The notes under the pieces: generated by a model
The model's input: the letters and a program-made list of their open reading frames with translations, nothing else
Databases searched by the model: none
What the model was told of the DNA's origin: nothing
Position numbers and translations under genes: made by a program
Shown: positions 46,156 to 55,956 of the stretch, one piece after another
Layout of the letters: each line of letters opens with the position of its first letter
Position numbering within the stretch: position 1 is the stretch's first letter
Assembly (NCBI GenBank): GCA_964433135.1
Contig: CAYSQW010000016.1
Location: forward strand, 1 to 60,174
DNA length: 60,174 bases
Origin: CAYSQW01 sp964433135
GTDB taxonomy: Bacteria; Acidobacteriota; Aminicenantia; Aminicenantales; Aminicenantaceae
Reading direction: 5' to 3'

Positions 46156-46854
46156 ATGGAAGCCTATGTCACCCCAAAAAATCTCTCCACGAAATGTCGG
46201 CAATGGTTGGACCGCATCGCCCCGTACAACCGGCACGACATGCGGATCAGCCGGGACGGATCGGCGCTGCTCGTGATCGACATGCAGCGGTTCTTCCTGG
46301 ACCCGGATTCGCCTACGTTTACCTGCGGAGGACTCGCGATCCTTCCCAAGGTAAAAAAACTGATCCGTGCTTTCCGGACGGCCGGCCGCCCGGTCATCTT
46401 CACCCGGCACGTCCATCATCCCGACGGTCTTGACGCCGGCATCATGGGCTGGTGGTGGGAAGGCATGTGTCTGGAGGGAAGTCCGGAGAGCGAGATCCAC
46501 GAAGAGCTGGCGCCTGAAGACGGCGAAAAGGTGATCCTCAAACACCGCTATTCGGCTTTTTACAACACCGATCTGGAAACCGTCCTGCGCTGTCTCAAAG
46601 TACGGGATCTTGCGATCACCGGGATCATGACCAACATGTGCTGCGAATCGACGGCGCGTGACGCGTACTACCGGGACTACCGGATCTTCTTCCCCGCCGA
46701 CGGGACCGGCAGCATCAGCGAAGACATGCACCTGGCCAGCCTGCTCAATCTCTGTTTTGGTTTCTCGTGGGTGACGGACGTCGATACGATCGCATCCCAG
46801 CTGGACGGACCCGACCGAAGCCCGGCCGCCGATCCGCGCTCAAGGGATAGATAA
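46156..46854 (+). CDS. isochorismatase-family cysteine hydrolase
   Basis: A 232-residue enzyme of the isochorismatase-like fold with a catalytic triad: Asp in LLVIDMQRFF, Lys in VILKHRYSAF and Cys in TNMCCESTARDAYYRDY. The family includes nicotinamidases and N-carbamoyl hydrolases; the family alone does not fix the substrate. AGAGGAGG lies upstream of the start. Confidence 0.9.
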   Translation: MEAYVTPKNLSTKCRQWLDRIAPYNRHDMRISRDGSALLVIDMQRFFLDPDSPTFTCGGLAILPKVKKLIRAFRTAGRPVIFTRHVHHPDGLDAGIMGWWWEGMCLEGSPESEIHEELAPEDGEKVILKHRYSAFYNTDLETVLRCLKVRDLAITGIMTNMCCESTARDAYYRDYRIFFPADGTGSISEDMHLASLLNLCFGFSWVTDVDTIASQLDGPDRSPAADPRSRDR

Positions 46855-46893
46855 CCGGGGATAAGACCTTAATATATTCAGTGGAGATAACTC

Positions 46894-47616
46894 TTGAAGC
46901 ATTTCATCGGAAACATCCACCTGGGAATCGCCGTATCATTGATGCTGCTCGCCGCGGCCGGATGCGATCGTTCGTCGAGCCGGGGAGATAGGACCGCGAC
47001 ATCCGTGGATTCCCTGCGGTATCTGGCACTCGGTGATTCCTACACCATCGGGGAGAGCGTTGATGAGAAAGAAAGATGGCCGGTCCTGCTGGCCGGATTG
47101 CTGCGTGATCGCGGTTTCACGATCGACGCCCCTCGCATCATCGCAAAAACCGGCTGGACGACGGACGAGCTGCGGGAAGGGATCCGAAAAACCGACCCGG
47201 ATGGGAAATACGATCTGGTTTCATTGATGATCGGCGTCAACAATCAATACCGGGGCCGGGATGCCGAGGAATACCGGATCCAGTTCCGAACGCTGCTGGA
47301 ACAGGCCGTTGGTTTCGCTTCCGGCAGAGCCGATCGCGTGATCGTCGTGTCCATCCCCGATTGGGGGGTAACTCCGTTCGCGGAAGGCAGGGACCGCGGC
47401 GGGATCGCGCGGGAGATCGACGCTTTCAATGCGATTGCCCGGGAGGAGTCGGAAAGCAGGAGTGTATGCTATGTCGACGTCACACCGTTATCCAGAGAAA
47501 CCCGCAACGATCCGGCCCTGGTGGCGAAGGACGGGCTTCACCCTTCGGGCAAAATGCATGCGGCCTGGGCCCGGCTCATACTGCCCGCCGCGATCGCGGC
47601 CGTCGAAGAGGATTAA
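46894..47616 (+). CDS. SGNH/GDSL-type lipoprotein hydrolase
   Basis: A 240-residue lipoprotein (lipobox LAAAGC, Cys24) with an SGNH hydrolase core: GDSYTIGE (Ser), GVNNQYRG (Asn) and DGLHPSG (Asp/His). It likely removes acyl groups in the periplasm. The start is a TTG with GGAG eight bases upstream. It follows the isochorismatase gene by 40 bases on the same strand. Confidence 0.85.
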   Translation: MKHFIGNIHLGIAVSLMLLAAAGCDRSSSRGDRTATSVDSLRYLALGDSYTIGESVDEKERWPVLLAGLLRDRGFTIDAPRIIAKTGWTTDELREGIRKTDPDGKYDLVSLMIGVNNQYRGRDAEEYRIQFRTLLEQAVGFASGRADRVIVVSIPDWGVTPFAEGRDRGGIAREIDAFNAIAREESESRSVCYVDVTPLSRETRNDPALVAKDGLHPSGKMHAAWARLILPAAIAAVEED

Positions 47617-47662
47617 GGTTCCGCCGGATCCGATCCGCGGCATGAAAAAGGAGTCTTGTATC

Positions 47663-48175
47663 ATGCGCAAAATTTTCATCGCGAGTTTCGCGGCCAATAT
47701 CATGCTTGGAATATATTCCTCTTTCACCCTGCCTTCGCGCGTGGCGACCCATTTCGGCTCGGGAGGCGTTCCGGACGGCTGGGCTTCGGTCGGCGCCCAC
47801 ACTTTTCTCGTTTTGGGGATCGAAATCGTTCTTTTTCTGGCGCTTTATTACTCTCCCGGTCTCATGCTCAAAACCCCGCCCCAATGGATCAACATCCCTC
47901 ACAAGGAATATTGGCTGAAGCCTGAGAACCGGGAGCGCATGCGGGACGCCGTCTCCAAACTCATGTGGCGGTTCGGAACCGCGCTCTTTCTCTTTCTTTT
48001 CATCCTGGGACTGCTCAGTCTGGAAGCCAATCTGTCCGATCCGGTCCGGCTCGATGAAAAACCGCTGTTTTGGGCCCTCGGGATCTTCGGCGTCTACCTC
48101 ATCTTATGGTGCATATCACTGGCGCGGGCGTTCCGCATCCCCGATGATCGCGGAGGAACGGGGACGGTCGGCTGA
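47663..48175 (+). CDS. DUF1648 membrane protein
   Basis: A 170-residue protein with about four hydrophobic helices. The segment FTLPSRVATHFGSGGVPDGW is the DUF1648 signature. DUF1648 proteins are often encoded near regulators in Gram-positive bacteria, but the function is unknown. The start at 47663 has AAGGAG upstream; earlier in-frame ATGs would reach into the preceding gene. Confidence 0.82.
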   Translation: MRKIFIASFAANIMLGIYSSFTLPSRVATHFGSGGVPDGWASVGAHTFLVLGIEIVLFLALYYSPGLMLKTPPQWINIPHKEYWLKPENRERMRDAVSKLMWRFGTALFLFLFILGLLSLEANLSDPVRLDEKPLFWALGIFGVYLILWCISLARAFRIPDDRGGTGTVG

Positions 48176-48427
48176 TACGACGGTTTAATTCAAGGCGCGC
48201 CATAAGCTATCGGCCGGCGACGATCCGGGCACAGCCTCCTTCCATCACCGCGTACGGCACCGGCATTGACTTTGAATATCTCTTTTGATAAGGTCGATTT
48301 CATAGAGATTGAGGGAAATCGCATTTTTCAGAGGACATCTTCATCACGCCCAACGGCTCTGAGCCGAACGACTCGCGGGTATTGAGGAGAGATTTTCGCA
48401 CCCTCCGTCATGGCGAGGACAGCGCAT

Positions 48428-49312
48428 ATGAAAAGGCTTTCAGGCAAAACCGCGGTTATCACTGGAGGCACCCGGGGATTGGGCTTCGCCATCGCACAGG
48501 CCTTCGTCCGTGAAGACGCCTCCGTGGTCGTGGGTTCGCGTTCCGCGGAATCCGTGGACAGAGCCGTCACTGAACTCAAGAGTTCGGGCGGCCGGGCGGA
48601 AGGCCTGCCCTGCTCGGTATCCTGCCGGGAAGACATCGACAAACTGAGGAACCTCGCGCTCACATCCACGGGGAAGATAGACATTTGGATCAATAACGCG
48701 GGTTTATCCTGTCCTACCGGTCCTACAGCCCATATCCCTTACACATACGTAAAAAACCTGATAGACACCAATATCCTGGGCGTCTATCACGGATCTCTGA
48801 CAGCCATGCGCTATTTTTTAACTCAAAATTCAGGTAAATTGATCAACATCTCCGGAAAAGGAGAAAAAAAGCCTTTCGCTCTCCATAATCCTTATGCATC
48901 CAGCAAGGCTTGGGAACACAACTTCACTTTGGCTCTGGCCCGCGAATATAAGGACACCAATATCGGTGTTTTTCTATTCAATCCCGGGGTCGTCGACTCC
49001 GACATGCTGCACCGACTCACATTTATCCGAGGATATGAAGCGAACATCAAGATTTTCAAGGCTGTCATGGGGATGCTGATCAAACCTCCGGAATATGCGG
49101 CTGAGAAAGCGGTGAGACTCGCTTCCTCGGCAACGGACGGTTGTACGGGGAAAAGAATCAATCTGGTCGGACCGGGCACCATGCTCAAAGGAATGGCCGC
49201 GGCACTGGGGCGTAAGATTTCAGGCCGGAAGCCTCCTCTGTTTGAAGTGGACATCAATCTCATCGAACCGGAAAACGCATGGATAAAAACCCCTGGAAAT
49301 GATGAGCCATAA
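48428..49312 (+). CDS. short-chain dehydrogenase/reductase
   Basis: A 294-residue SDR with the TGGTRGLGFA nucleotide-binding motif, NNAG, a catalytic serine in INISGKG and YASSK (Tyr/Lys). It oxidises or reduces an alcohol or ketone with NAD(P). The start at 48428 has GAGG upstream; an ATG at 48410 is possible. Its stop lies 14 nt inside the next gene, so translation is coupled with an RPH-like phosphotransferase, suggesting a shared pathway. Confidence 0.88.
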   Translation: MKRLSGKTAVITGGTRGLGFAIAQAFVREDASVVVGSRSAESVDRAVTELKSSGGRAEGLPCSVSCREDIDKLRNLALTSTGKIDIWINNAGLSCPTGPTAHIPYTYVKNLIDTNILGVYHGSLTAMRYFLTQNSGKLINISGKGEKKPFALHNPYASSKAWEHNFTLALAREYKDTNIGVFLFNPGVVDSDMLHRLTFIRGYEANIKIFKAVMGMLIKPPEYAAEKAVRLASSATDGCTGKRINLVGPGTMLKGMAAALGRKISGRKPPLFEVDINLIEPENAWIKTPGNDEP

Positions 49313-51701
49313 GAAAACAAGCCCTGCAAAGGAGCCCCACGGACTCCTTTCTCTGAAGAAGAGAACCCTCCCTCCAACGATCGGCGGAAAAGCGGAAAGC
49401 CTTCGCTTCCTCATGAAGATAAAAAAAACCATTCCCGAGACGTTCGTCATCCCTTGGGACAGTGCCGAGTTCTTCTTCGACCGGAGTGAAAACGGACTTC
49501 GTTCCCTGCAGCAACACATGACATACATTCTCGATTCCAGCCGCCCTTATGCCGTGCGCTCTTCAGCGAATGTTGAAGATCATAGAGACCATTCTTTCGC
49601 GGGACAATTCGAATCCATTCTCAACATCAAAGGTGTGGAGGCGATCGCGAACGCCGCAAAAAAGATCTGGATCACCGCTCATACCCCTTCGCTCAAGCCC
49701 TATCTGAAGAAAACGGGGAGAGAAGCCGAAGATCTCCATATGGCTGTTATCGTTCAGGAAATGATCCGCCCGGTTTTTTCGGGGGTTTCATTCAGTAAGA
49801 ACCCGATCAACGGCCTTGACGAGGTCTTGATCGAAGCCGTTGAGGGCCCGGGAACCGCCTTGGTTCAGTCGGGCGTAACCCCGTTCCGCTGGATCAACAA
49901 ATGGGGAGGATGGATCGAAAAACCTGACGACTCCCCTCTCTCCCTTGACCTGGTACGGGAAGTCATGGAACAGACGAAAGCGATCTCCCGGACGGCAGGA
50001 AAAGATGTTGACCTGGAGTGGGTTTTCGACGGAAAAACGATCACTTGGCTTCAGATGCGCGACATAACGGCGATGACACGTATGGAGGTGTATTCAAGCC
50101 GGATGGCCAAGGAGATGACGCCGGGACTCATTCCTCCCCTCGTGTGGTCCGTCGTCACCCCGATCCCAAGCCGGATATGGGTGAATATGATCACGGAAGT
50201 CATCGGCAAAAACGACATCGATCCCAAAAACCTTGTGAAGGCTTTTTATTTCCGGACATACCATAACCTGAGCGAATTCAGGGCGGTCTTCGGCAAGTTG
50301 GGCATGCCCGCGGAATCCCTGGAAATGATGATGGGGGTCACACCCCCCGGCGCCGGCAAACCTCCCTTCAAACCCGGAGGCAGGGCGGCCCTCCTGATCC
50401 CCAGAATCCTGCGCTTCATCCGGAGACGATGGACTTTCGGAGCTCAACTGGACAAGAACTACCCGCGGCTGTGGGAATGGTCTCGGAGATACCCTCTGAA
50501 ACCCGAGGGAAGTCCGGACGAAAAGTCTCTTTTATCCCTCATCGACGAGATTACCGATCTCAACTCCGAAATGACATTCTACACGATAAACGCCATCCTC
50601 TTGATGCAGATCTACAACGGAATCCTGAAGTCTCGGCTTAAAAAAGCCGGCGTCGATTTTCGCCGCTTCGATCTGACCGAGGGTATGGAAGAGTTGAAAG
50701 AGTATGATCCGGAGATACACCTCGATACCCTGAACCGGATGTTCCAAGAAATGAGCGAGCGGTCCCGGAGGATCATGGAACAAAAAGGCCTCCCTGTCGC
50801 GGAGGGGAACGAAGAGATCAGAAATTTTCAAAAGGCGATGGACGCCTTCATGGAAAAATTCGGCCATTTGAGCGACACCACGGGGCATTTCGGGAGCGTT
50901 CCCTGGCGTGAGACACCGGATCTGGTCATCCAATTGATCGCCGACCATGAGGCGCCGGAATCGGATCAAAAGGAAAAGATCCGTTTCGCCGACATCCGTA
51001 TCGCGAGAAAAGGGCGCAGAATGCTGCGGATCTTTTATGAACGCGCCCGAAAATTCCGTTTATACCGCGAAAAGTTCAGTTCGCTTTACAGCTATACCCT
51101 TATGCTCTTCCGGGTTTACTATCTTGAGCTGGGCCGGAGAATGACCGAGCGCGGAAAACTGCGGTCCTCTGAAGAGATATATTTTCTCTATGACCGCGAG
51201 ATTCGCTCCTATGCCGGCGGAAAGGAAACGGGCGAAGATTTCATGAAGAGGGTGGAAATGCGGAAAAACGAAATGGAGGACAGTCGGGACGCCGTGCTTC
51301 CGGAAATCATCTTCGGCTCCACGCCTCCACCAATCACCCCGGAAATCCATACCCGCCTTAAGGGGACGGCCACCTCCCAAGGCTATACCACCGCTTTTGT
51401 CAAAGTCATCCGGGGGCTTGCCGATTTCTCCAAGCTCGAAAAGGGGGATGTGCTGGTGATTCCCTATTCCGATGTCAGTTGGACCCCGCTCTTTTCAAAA
51501 GCCGGAGCCGTCGTGGCCGAATCCGGCGGGATGCTCTCTCACAGTTCCATCATTGCCCGCGAATACGGAATCCCGGCGGTGGTATCGGTCAACGGGGCGC
51601 TCACGCTCAAAGACGGCACGCTGATAACCGTTGACGGATTTACGGGTGATGTCCTCCTGCATGATGAGGATTCGAGGGAAGAAGCGACCGATGACCTCTG
51701 A
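49299..51701 (+). CDS. rifampin-phosphotransferase-like PEP-utilising enzyme
   Basis: An 800-residue protein. The N-terminal ATP-binding domain has IGGKAESLRFL, YAVRSSANVEDHRDHSFAGQ and VIVQEMIRPVFSGV. A long helical middle domain (about 270-690) follows. The C-terminal swivelling domain has GGMLSHSSIIAREYGIPAVV with the phospho-accepting His748. There is no PEP-synthase TIM-barrel domain, so the layout is ATP domain, substrate domain, His domain, as in rifampin phosphotransferase. The substrate is unknown; the adjacent SDR suggests a pathway-linked one. Confidence 0.82.
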   Translation: MMSHKKTSPAKEPHGLLSLKKRTLPPTIGGKAESLRFLMKIKKTIPETFVIPWDSAEFFFDRSENGLRSLQQHMTYILDSSRPYAVRSSANVEDHRDHSFAGQFESILNIKGVEAIANAAKKIWITAHTPSLKPYLKKTGREAEDLHMAVIVQEMIRPVFSGVSFSKNPINGLDEVLIEAVEGPGTALVQSGVTPFRWINKWGGWIEKPDDSPLSLDLVREVMEQTKAISRTAGKDVDLEWVFDGKTITWLQMRDITAMTRMEVYSSRMAKEMTPGLIPPLVWSVVTPIPSRIWVNMITEVIGKNDIDPKNLVKAFYFRTYHNLSEFRAVFGKLGMPAESLEMMMGVTPPGAGKPPFKPGGRAALLIPRILRFIRRRWTFGAQLDKNYPRLWEWSRRYPLKPEGSPDEKSLLSLIDEITDLNSEMTFYTINAILLMQIYNGILKSRLKKAGVDFRRFDLTEGMEELKEYDPEIHLDTLNRMFQEMSERSRRIMEQKGLPVAEGNEEIRNFQKAMDAFMEKFGHLSDTTGHFGSVPWRETPDLVIQLIADHEAPESDQKEKIRFADIRIARKGRRMLRIFYERARKFRLYREKFSSLYSYTLMLFRVYYLELGRRMTERGKLRSSEEIYFLYDREIRSYAGGKETGEDFMKRVEMRKNEMEDSRDAVLPEIIFGSTPPPITPEIHTRLKGTATSQGYTTAFVKVIRGLADFSKLEKGDVLVIPYSDVSWTPLFSKAGAVVAESGGMLSHSSIIAREYGIPAVVSVNGALTLKDGTLITVDGFTGDVLLHDEDSREEATDDL

Positions 51702-52266
51702 ATTCCATCGGAATGATCAAAACGGGAGAAAAAACGGCCGTTCCGGCATATGGATATGGGAAACGGCGGGAGCTCTCTTCATTATATCCAGCGGATGTCT
51801 CCTGCATTTCGTTTTCGAATGGTTCGGCCGCTGGCCTCCGCTGGCTCTGGTCGCCGCCGTCAATGAAAGCGTTTGGGAGCATCTCAAGCTGGCTTTCTGG
51901 CCGTCGCTTTTCTTCGGTTTATTCGCCCGCCCCTTCTTGAAGGGAAAAACCGATCATTACTGGACGGCAAAGATCGCCGGGATCCTCTTGATGCCGATCT
52001 TTATCGCCGTATCCTTTTACGCCTATATTTTGGTATTCAAACGGCACAACCTCATCTACGACATTTCCATTTTCGTCATCGCCGTAATCCTCGGGCAGAT
52101 GACCAGCGCTCGTTTGATGCAAAAAACACATTTCACTCGGCTTATAAAAATCACAGCGGCCTTGCTGCTGATCGCGGTCATCTTGATGTTTTCCCTGTGC
52201 ACGTACTGCCCTCCCAGGCTTCCTCTCTTTCACGACGGCCGAACCGGAGGGTACGGTATTCCCTGA
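51691..52266 (+). CDS. DUF6512 membrane protein
   Basis: A 191-residue protein with about five helices and the segments GCLLHFVFEWFGRWPPLALVAAVNESVWEHLKLAFWPSLFF cut into two recognisable DUF6512-type blocks, LLHFVFEW and NESVWEHLKLAFWP. The start at 51691 overlaps the preceding stop by 11 nt, so it is coupled to the RPH-like gene. The function is unknown. Confidence 0.75.
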   Translation: MTSEFHRNDQNGRKNGRSGIWIWETAGALFIISSGCLLHFVFEWFGRWPPLALVAAVNESVWEHLKLAFWPSLFFGLFARPFLKGKTDHYWTAKIAGILLMPIFIAVSFYAYILVFKRHNLIYDISIFVIAVILGQMTSARLMQKTHFTRLIKITAALLLIAVILMFSLCTYCPPRLPLFHDGRTGGYGIP

Positions 52267-52331
52267 TCCGTTTCTTCACGACGGCCGTTTCCCGATGAAA
52301 TGAAAGTCCTCTCCGGGAAAGAGCCGCCACC

Positions 52332-55007
52332 TCAAAATTCGATTTCAAATCCCAGGCGCAGCGACATCGGCGGATGGAAGCGGGTGGCCATCCCGTAATT
52401 TGGATTGGGATTGAACTGGTTCCCGTTCGCATCCCGGTTGAAATAATGAACCTGGTCATATTCGACCGCCGTGCGTCGGCTTCCCACATGAAAGATATCG
52501 AAGACCAAGCGAGAGGTTTTAAGCAAAGAGATGAATCCTCCCAAATCGTACGTAAATCGGAGGTTGAGGTCGAATATGGAGGGCGTCCTGCCCACCGACC
52601 CCCTCTCCTCGAGGAGGATGCGCCACGGCTCGACGGGATAGAGCCCTCCGAACTCGTTCAACGGGGTTCCGCTTTGCCAGATGATAAAAACCCCCGCATT
52701 GAGGCCGAAGGGAAAACCAACCCATCCTGAAAACTTGAAAACATGCGGACGATCGTTGGGGAGCAGACCTTGGAACTCCGGCAAATAATTGACGATGGCG
52801 TCGAGCTTGTTGAAAAAGAGATCCGCATTGGGCCGCATCTGATCCCGATCGGAGTTATACAGACCGGGATAATTCCCTTCGTTTCTCGAAAGCACATAGG
52901 ATGAAAAGAAATGGAAAGGCCCGGATCCGAATTTCTGCAGACTCAATTCCAACGCGGAATATTCCCTGCGCATACGGGGGTAATCCTGAAGGGATCCCCG
53001 CCCGGGATTCCCGTAAACGATGCGTTGGGTGACGGGATCTTCGGCGTCTTCAATCCCTTCCCGCAGTACCCGGTGGATTCCTCTCACACCGATGCGCAGG
53101 AATCCAAGGGCCTTCACCTCGTAACCCAACGTGAACTCATCAAAATGCTGTCCAGTCAACCCATCCACACGCGGGCTCCGGGTTCCCGACTGCACGTATG
53201 TCATGCCTCCCGACGGATCGAGGCGCGGATCGTGACTGTAGTATTTGGATTCGAAAACGGTGCCTTCGACCAGGTGCTGAAGCGAAAACCAAGTGGAAAT
53301 ATCATGATAGAACCTTCCGGCGGAGCCGAAGAGTCTTTGGGAGCCATCGCCCGCCGTCATCAGAACAAATCCCAACCGCGGTTGGAACTGATCCGTGATG
53401 CTCTGGGCAAGTTCTCCGTCCGATCCGTAAAGATACTGTCCATCCCAACGGATTCCCAGATTCAGCCGGAGCCGCGGGAGGATCCGCCAGGAATCCTGGA
53501 TAAACGCCGCCAGTGCCCGGTTATGCACGCGGCTGTCCACCAGGGTATAGTATTCGAGATAGCTGAAGGGTGAAAACCGGCTGAGAAATTTTCCCTCTAC
53601 GTAACCGTCAAGCGTATTATCCCGATATTCCAATCCTATTTTCGCGGCATGACGACCGACATTCAATGAGCCCTTCACCATGGCCATGATCCGGTAACCG
53701 TCCACATCGATACCGGAAAAACAGCCTCCAGACCAGAAGCCCGTCATGTTGTCGATAAAGGCGATCTCATCCCGGCCGGTCTCGGTCAGGGGCACATTCT
53801 TTTCCTTGTTTCTTCCCCAGGAAAACATGGTTTCCAGAAATATATCCCGACTGAAAATATGCATACCCCGGGCTGAGAGGTAGGTCCCGCCCCGTTCGAT
53901 CCTTTCCAGATACGGGTCCGGATTCAAAAGCATCCTGGGCGCTCCCATACTGATGAATGTCTCCCCCACGCCGTCCCGGCGGCTGGGATCCCCGACAAGC
54001 GAAAAAACGACGTTATTCCGAGGATTGACCTGCCAGGTCAACTTCCCGGCGAATCGATGAACACGGTTCCTGTCTTCATAGAAACTCAGACCCGGAATTT
54101 CGACTTCCTCCCGGTCGAACACGGGATTATAAGCGCCGAAAAACCACAGCTTTTCCTTGACCACCGGTCCACCCAGAGAAAAACCGAAATCCGCCATGGA
54201 GAAATCCCCCCGGGACGGTTCGAGCGTGCTCTGGCGAGGCTCGCTTGCGAAACGATTGTTGGCATAGAAACCGAAGAGCCGTCCTGAAAATTCATTCCCT
54301 CCGGAATAGGTGATGACATTGAATATCCCACCCAGAGCACTGCCGAATTCCGCCTGATATCCGCCGGAACGAACTTCGACCTCGCGAATAAAATTATAAG
54401 GCAGAACCACCCCCGACATCCCACGGAATGGATCCGTAACATCGACTCCGTCGATGAAATACTTGTTTTCCAATCCCGTCGAACCCGAAATATTCGTTTC
54501 ATCGCCGTAATAACTCACATTGCTGTGCGGAAGGAGTTCGGCCAGGCTTTGAAAATTTCTTCCCACCGGCAGGGATGAAAACTGAGGGGGAGAAAGATTC
54601 CCTCCGACCTGAGTGGATACGGGATCGATGACCGGGATACGTGCCGTCACCACCACTTCATGGCTTTCCTGATATTTTTCGGGCAGCTTGATGTCTCCCA
54701 GTACCGTGGTTTTTCCAAGCTGCACGATCACATCCCGTATGATTAACTCCCCATGAACGGGATGCCGGATCCGTATACGGTACTCCCCCGCGGGCAGCGC
54801 CGAGATGCGGAAATTCCCCTCCGGATCCGGTTGTGCGCTCCGCGGTCCGATCAACTGCTCTCCCTCAACGATGATAGCGACATCCTTTGGGGAACCGCCC
54901 CGGGTGTCCAGGATACGCCCCTCAAATCCCCCGGTTACTTCCTGGGCCCAAAGAGATAGACAGCCGCCCAATACAAAAATGATGCAGAAAAGTCCTTTCA
55001 TTTTCAT
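52332..55007 (-). CDS. Oar-like TonB-dependent receptor
   Basis: An 891-residue outer-membrane protein. Signal peptide to about residue 22, a carboxypeptidase regulatory-like domain (about 25-115), a plug domain with TQVGGNLSPPQFSSLPVGR and KYFIDGVDVTDPF, and a long barrel of beta strands ending in LRLGFEIEF. Such receptors import large substrates using TonB energy, or act in surface adhesion. GAGGGG precedes the start. It is divergent from the PlsY-like gene. Confidence 0.86.
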   Translation of the reverse strand: MKMKGLFCIIFVLGGCLSLWAQEVTGGFEGRILDTRGGSPKDVAIIVEGEQLIGPRSAQPDPEGNFRISALPAGEYRIRIRHPVHGELIIRDVIVQLGKTTVLGDIKLPEKYQESHEVVVTARIPVIDPVSTQVGGNLSPPQFSSLPVGRNFQSLAELLPHSNVSYYGDETNISGSTGLENKYFIDGVDVTDPFRGMSGVVLPYNFIREVEVRSGGYQAEFGSALGGIFNVITYSGGNEFSGRLFGFYANNRFASEPRQSTLEPSRGDFSMADFGFSLGGPVVKEKLWFFGAYNPVFDREEVEIPGLSFYEDRNRVHRFAGKLTWQVNPRNNVVFSLVGDPSRRDGVGETFISMGAPRMLLNPDPYLERIERGGTYLSARGMHIFSRDIFLETMFSWGRNKEKNVPLTETGRDEIAFIDNMTGFWSGGCFSGIDVDGYRIMAMVKGSLNVGRHAAKIGLEYRDNTLDGYVEGKFLSRFSPFSYLEYYTLVDSRVHNRALAAFIQDSWRILPRLRLNLGIRWDGQYLYGSDGELAQSITDQFQPRLGFVLMTAGDGSQRLFGSAGRFYHDISTWFSLQHLVEGTVFESKYYSHDPRLDPSGGMTYVQSGTRSPRVDGLTGQHFDEFTLGYEVKALGFLRIGVRGIHRVLREGIEDAEDPVTQRIVYGNPGRGSLQDYPRMRREYSALELSLQKFGSGPFHFFSSYVLSRNEGNYPGLYNSDRDQMRPNADLFFNKLDAIVNYLPEFQGLLPNDRPHVFKFSGWVGFPFGLNAGVFIIWQSGTPLNEFGGLYPVEPWRILLEERGSVGRTPSIFDLNLRFTYDLGGFISLLKTSRLVFDIFHVGSRRTAVEYDQVHYFNRDANGNQFNPNPNYGMATRFHPPMSLRLGFEIEF

Positions 55008-55037
55008 GAATCCCCTCTTCCTTCTTTTTTTATCAAT

Positions 55038-55065
55038 AATATATGAAAAAAAAAGAGAAAATCAA
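55038..55065 (-). promoter_or_regulatory. TonB-receptor promoter (candidate)
   Basis: On the minus strand TTGATT (55060-55065), a 16-bp spacer and TATATT (55038-55043) point at the receptor gene 30 bases away. The region is very A/T rich, so a chance match is possible. Confidence 0.4.
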
Positions 55066-55071
55066 ATCACA

Positions 55072-55101
55072 TTGACTTGCGGGAATCGCCTGTGCTATAG
55101 G
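55072..55101 (+). promoter_or_regulatory. PlsY-like operon promoter (candidate)
   Basis: TTGACT (55072-55077), an 18-bp spacer and TATAGG (55096-55101) form a candidate promoter about 80 bases upstream of the acyltransferase start. Confidence 0.45.
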
Positions 55102-55182
55102 ATAATGAGGGGAAAATCCGAAATCCTTTATATCATCCGGGTATCTCGGTTCCTCCGCTAGGAACCGGAAAAGGAGGCACAT

Positions 55183-55956
55183 GTGAATCCCTATATCGCT
55201 TCATGCGCGGTTCTCGGCGGATATCTGCTGGGCGCCCTTTCCATGGCTCGCGTGATCGGGCGCATCATGGCCCCAGGAGAGGATATAACCGGCCAGGAAT
55301 ACAACTTGGTGGGGGGAGAATCCATGACTCTCGACATCGTAAGCGCCACCAACATATCGGCTCGCCTCGGGGCCAAAGCCGGATGCATGGTCAGTATTCT
55401 GGATATGATGAAGGTTCTGGTTCCCGTTCTTGCTTTAAGGCTGGTCTTTCCCGAATCTCCATATTATCTTATGGCGGCAGCGGCCGGCGTCGTCGGGCAC
55501 AACTTCCCGGTTTACTACCGGTTCAAAGGGGGCGGGGGGCTGTCCGCGGCATTCGGAGGACTGCTGGTCGTGGATTGGCCGGCCGTCATCATCACTCCCG
55601 CCGCCGGGATGATTCTGGGCATGCTTCTCACCCGAGATGCGTATGTCGCTTCGACCCTCTGGCTGTTTTTGCTGATCCCCTGGCTGTGGGTCAGAACCCA
55701 CGATGGATTTCATATGCTTTATGCCTGCATCATGATCATATCATTTCTTTTGGCGACCCTTCCCCTTACCAAAGAGTATATCAAGCTCAAAAAGAAGGGC
55801 CCCGAATATGTCCTGTCCTTCTACAATCAGTTTCACATGGGAAGAGGCTTGATAAAAATCGGACGCTGGTTCGGGCTTTACCGCAACGTGAATTTCCAAG
55901 AAACGCCCCCCGAAAAAGACGAGGAGAAAAACGAAACCGACAACCATGAAGGATGA
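55183..55956 (+). CDS. PlsY-like glycerol-3-phosphate acyltransferase paralogue
   Basis: A 257-residue protein with about six hydrophobic helices. It has three PlsY-like motifs: GGYLLGALSMARVI, SATNISARLGAKAG, and GHNFPVYYRFKGGGGLSAAFG. In standard PlsY these read GSGNIGATN and GHIFPVFLKFKGGKGVAT, so the key lysine in the last motif is glycine and the first motif is reworked. It is also about 55 residues longer than usual. The start is a GTG with AAAGGAGG upstream. Its stop lies 11 nt inside the next gene. Confidence 0.7.
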   Translation: MNPYIASCAVLGGYLLGALSMARVIGRIMAPGEDITGQEYNLVGGESMTLDIVSATNISARLGAKAGCMVSILDMMKVLVPVLALRLVFPESPYYLMAAAAGVVGHNFPVYYRFKGGGGLSAAFGGLLVVDWPAVIITPAAGMILGMLLTRDAYVASTLWLFLLIPWLWVRTHDGFHMLYACIMIISFLLATLPLTKEYIKLKKKGPEYVLSFYNQFHMGRGLIKIGRWFGLYRNVNFQETPPEKDEEKNETDNHEG

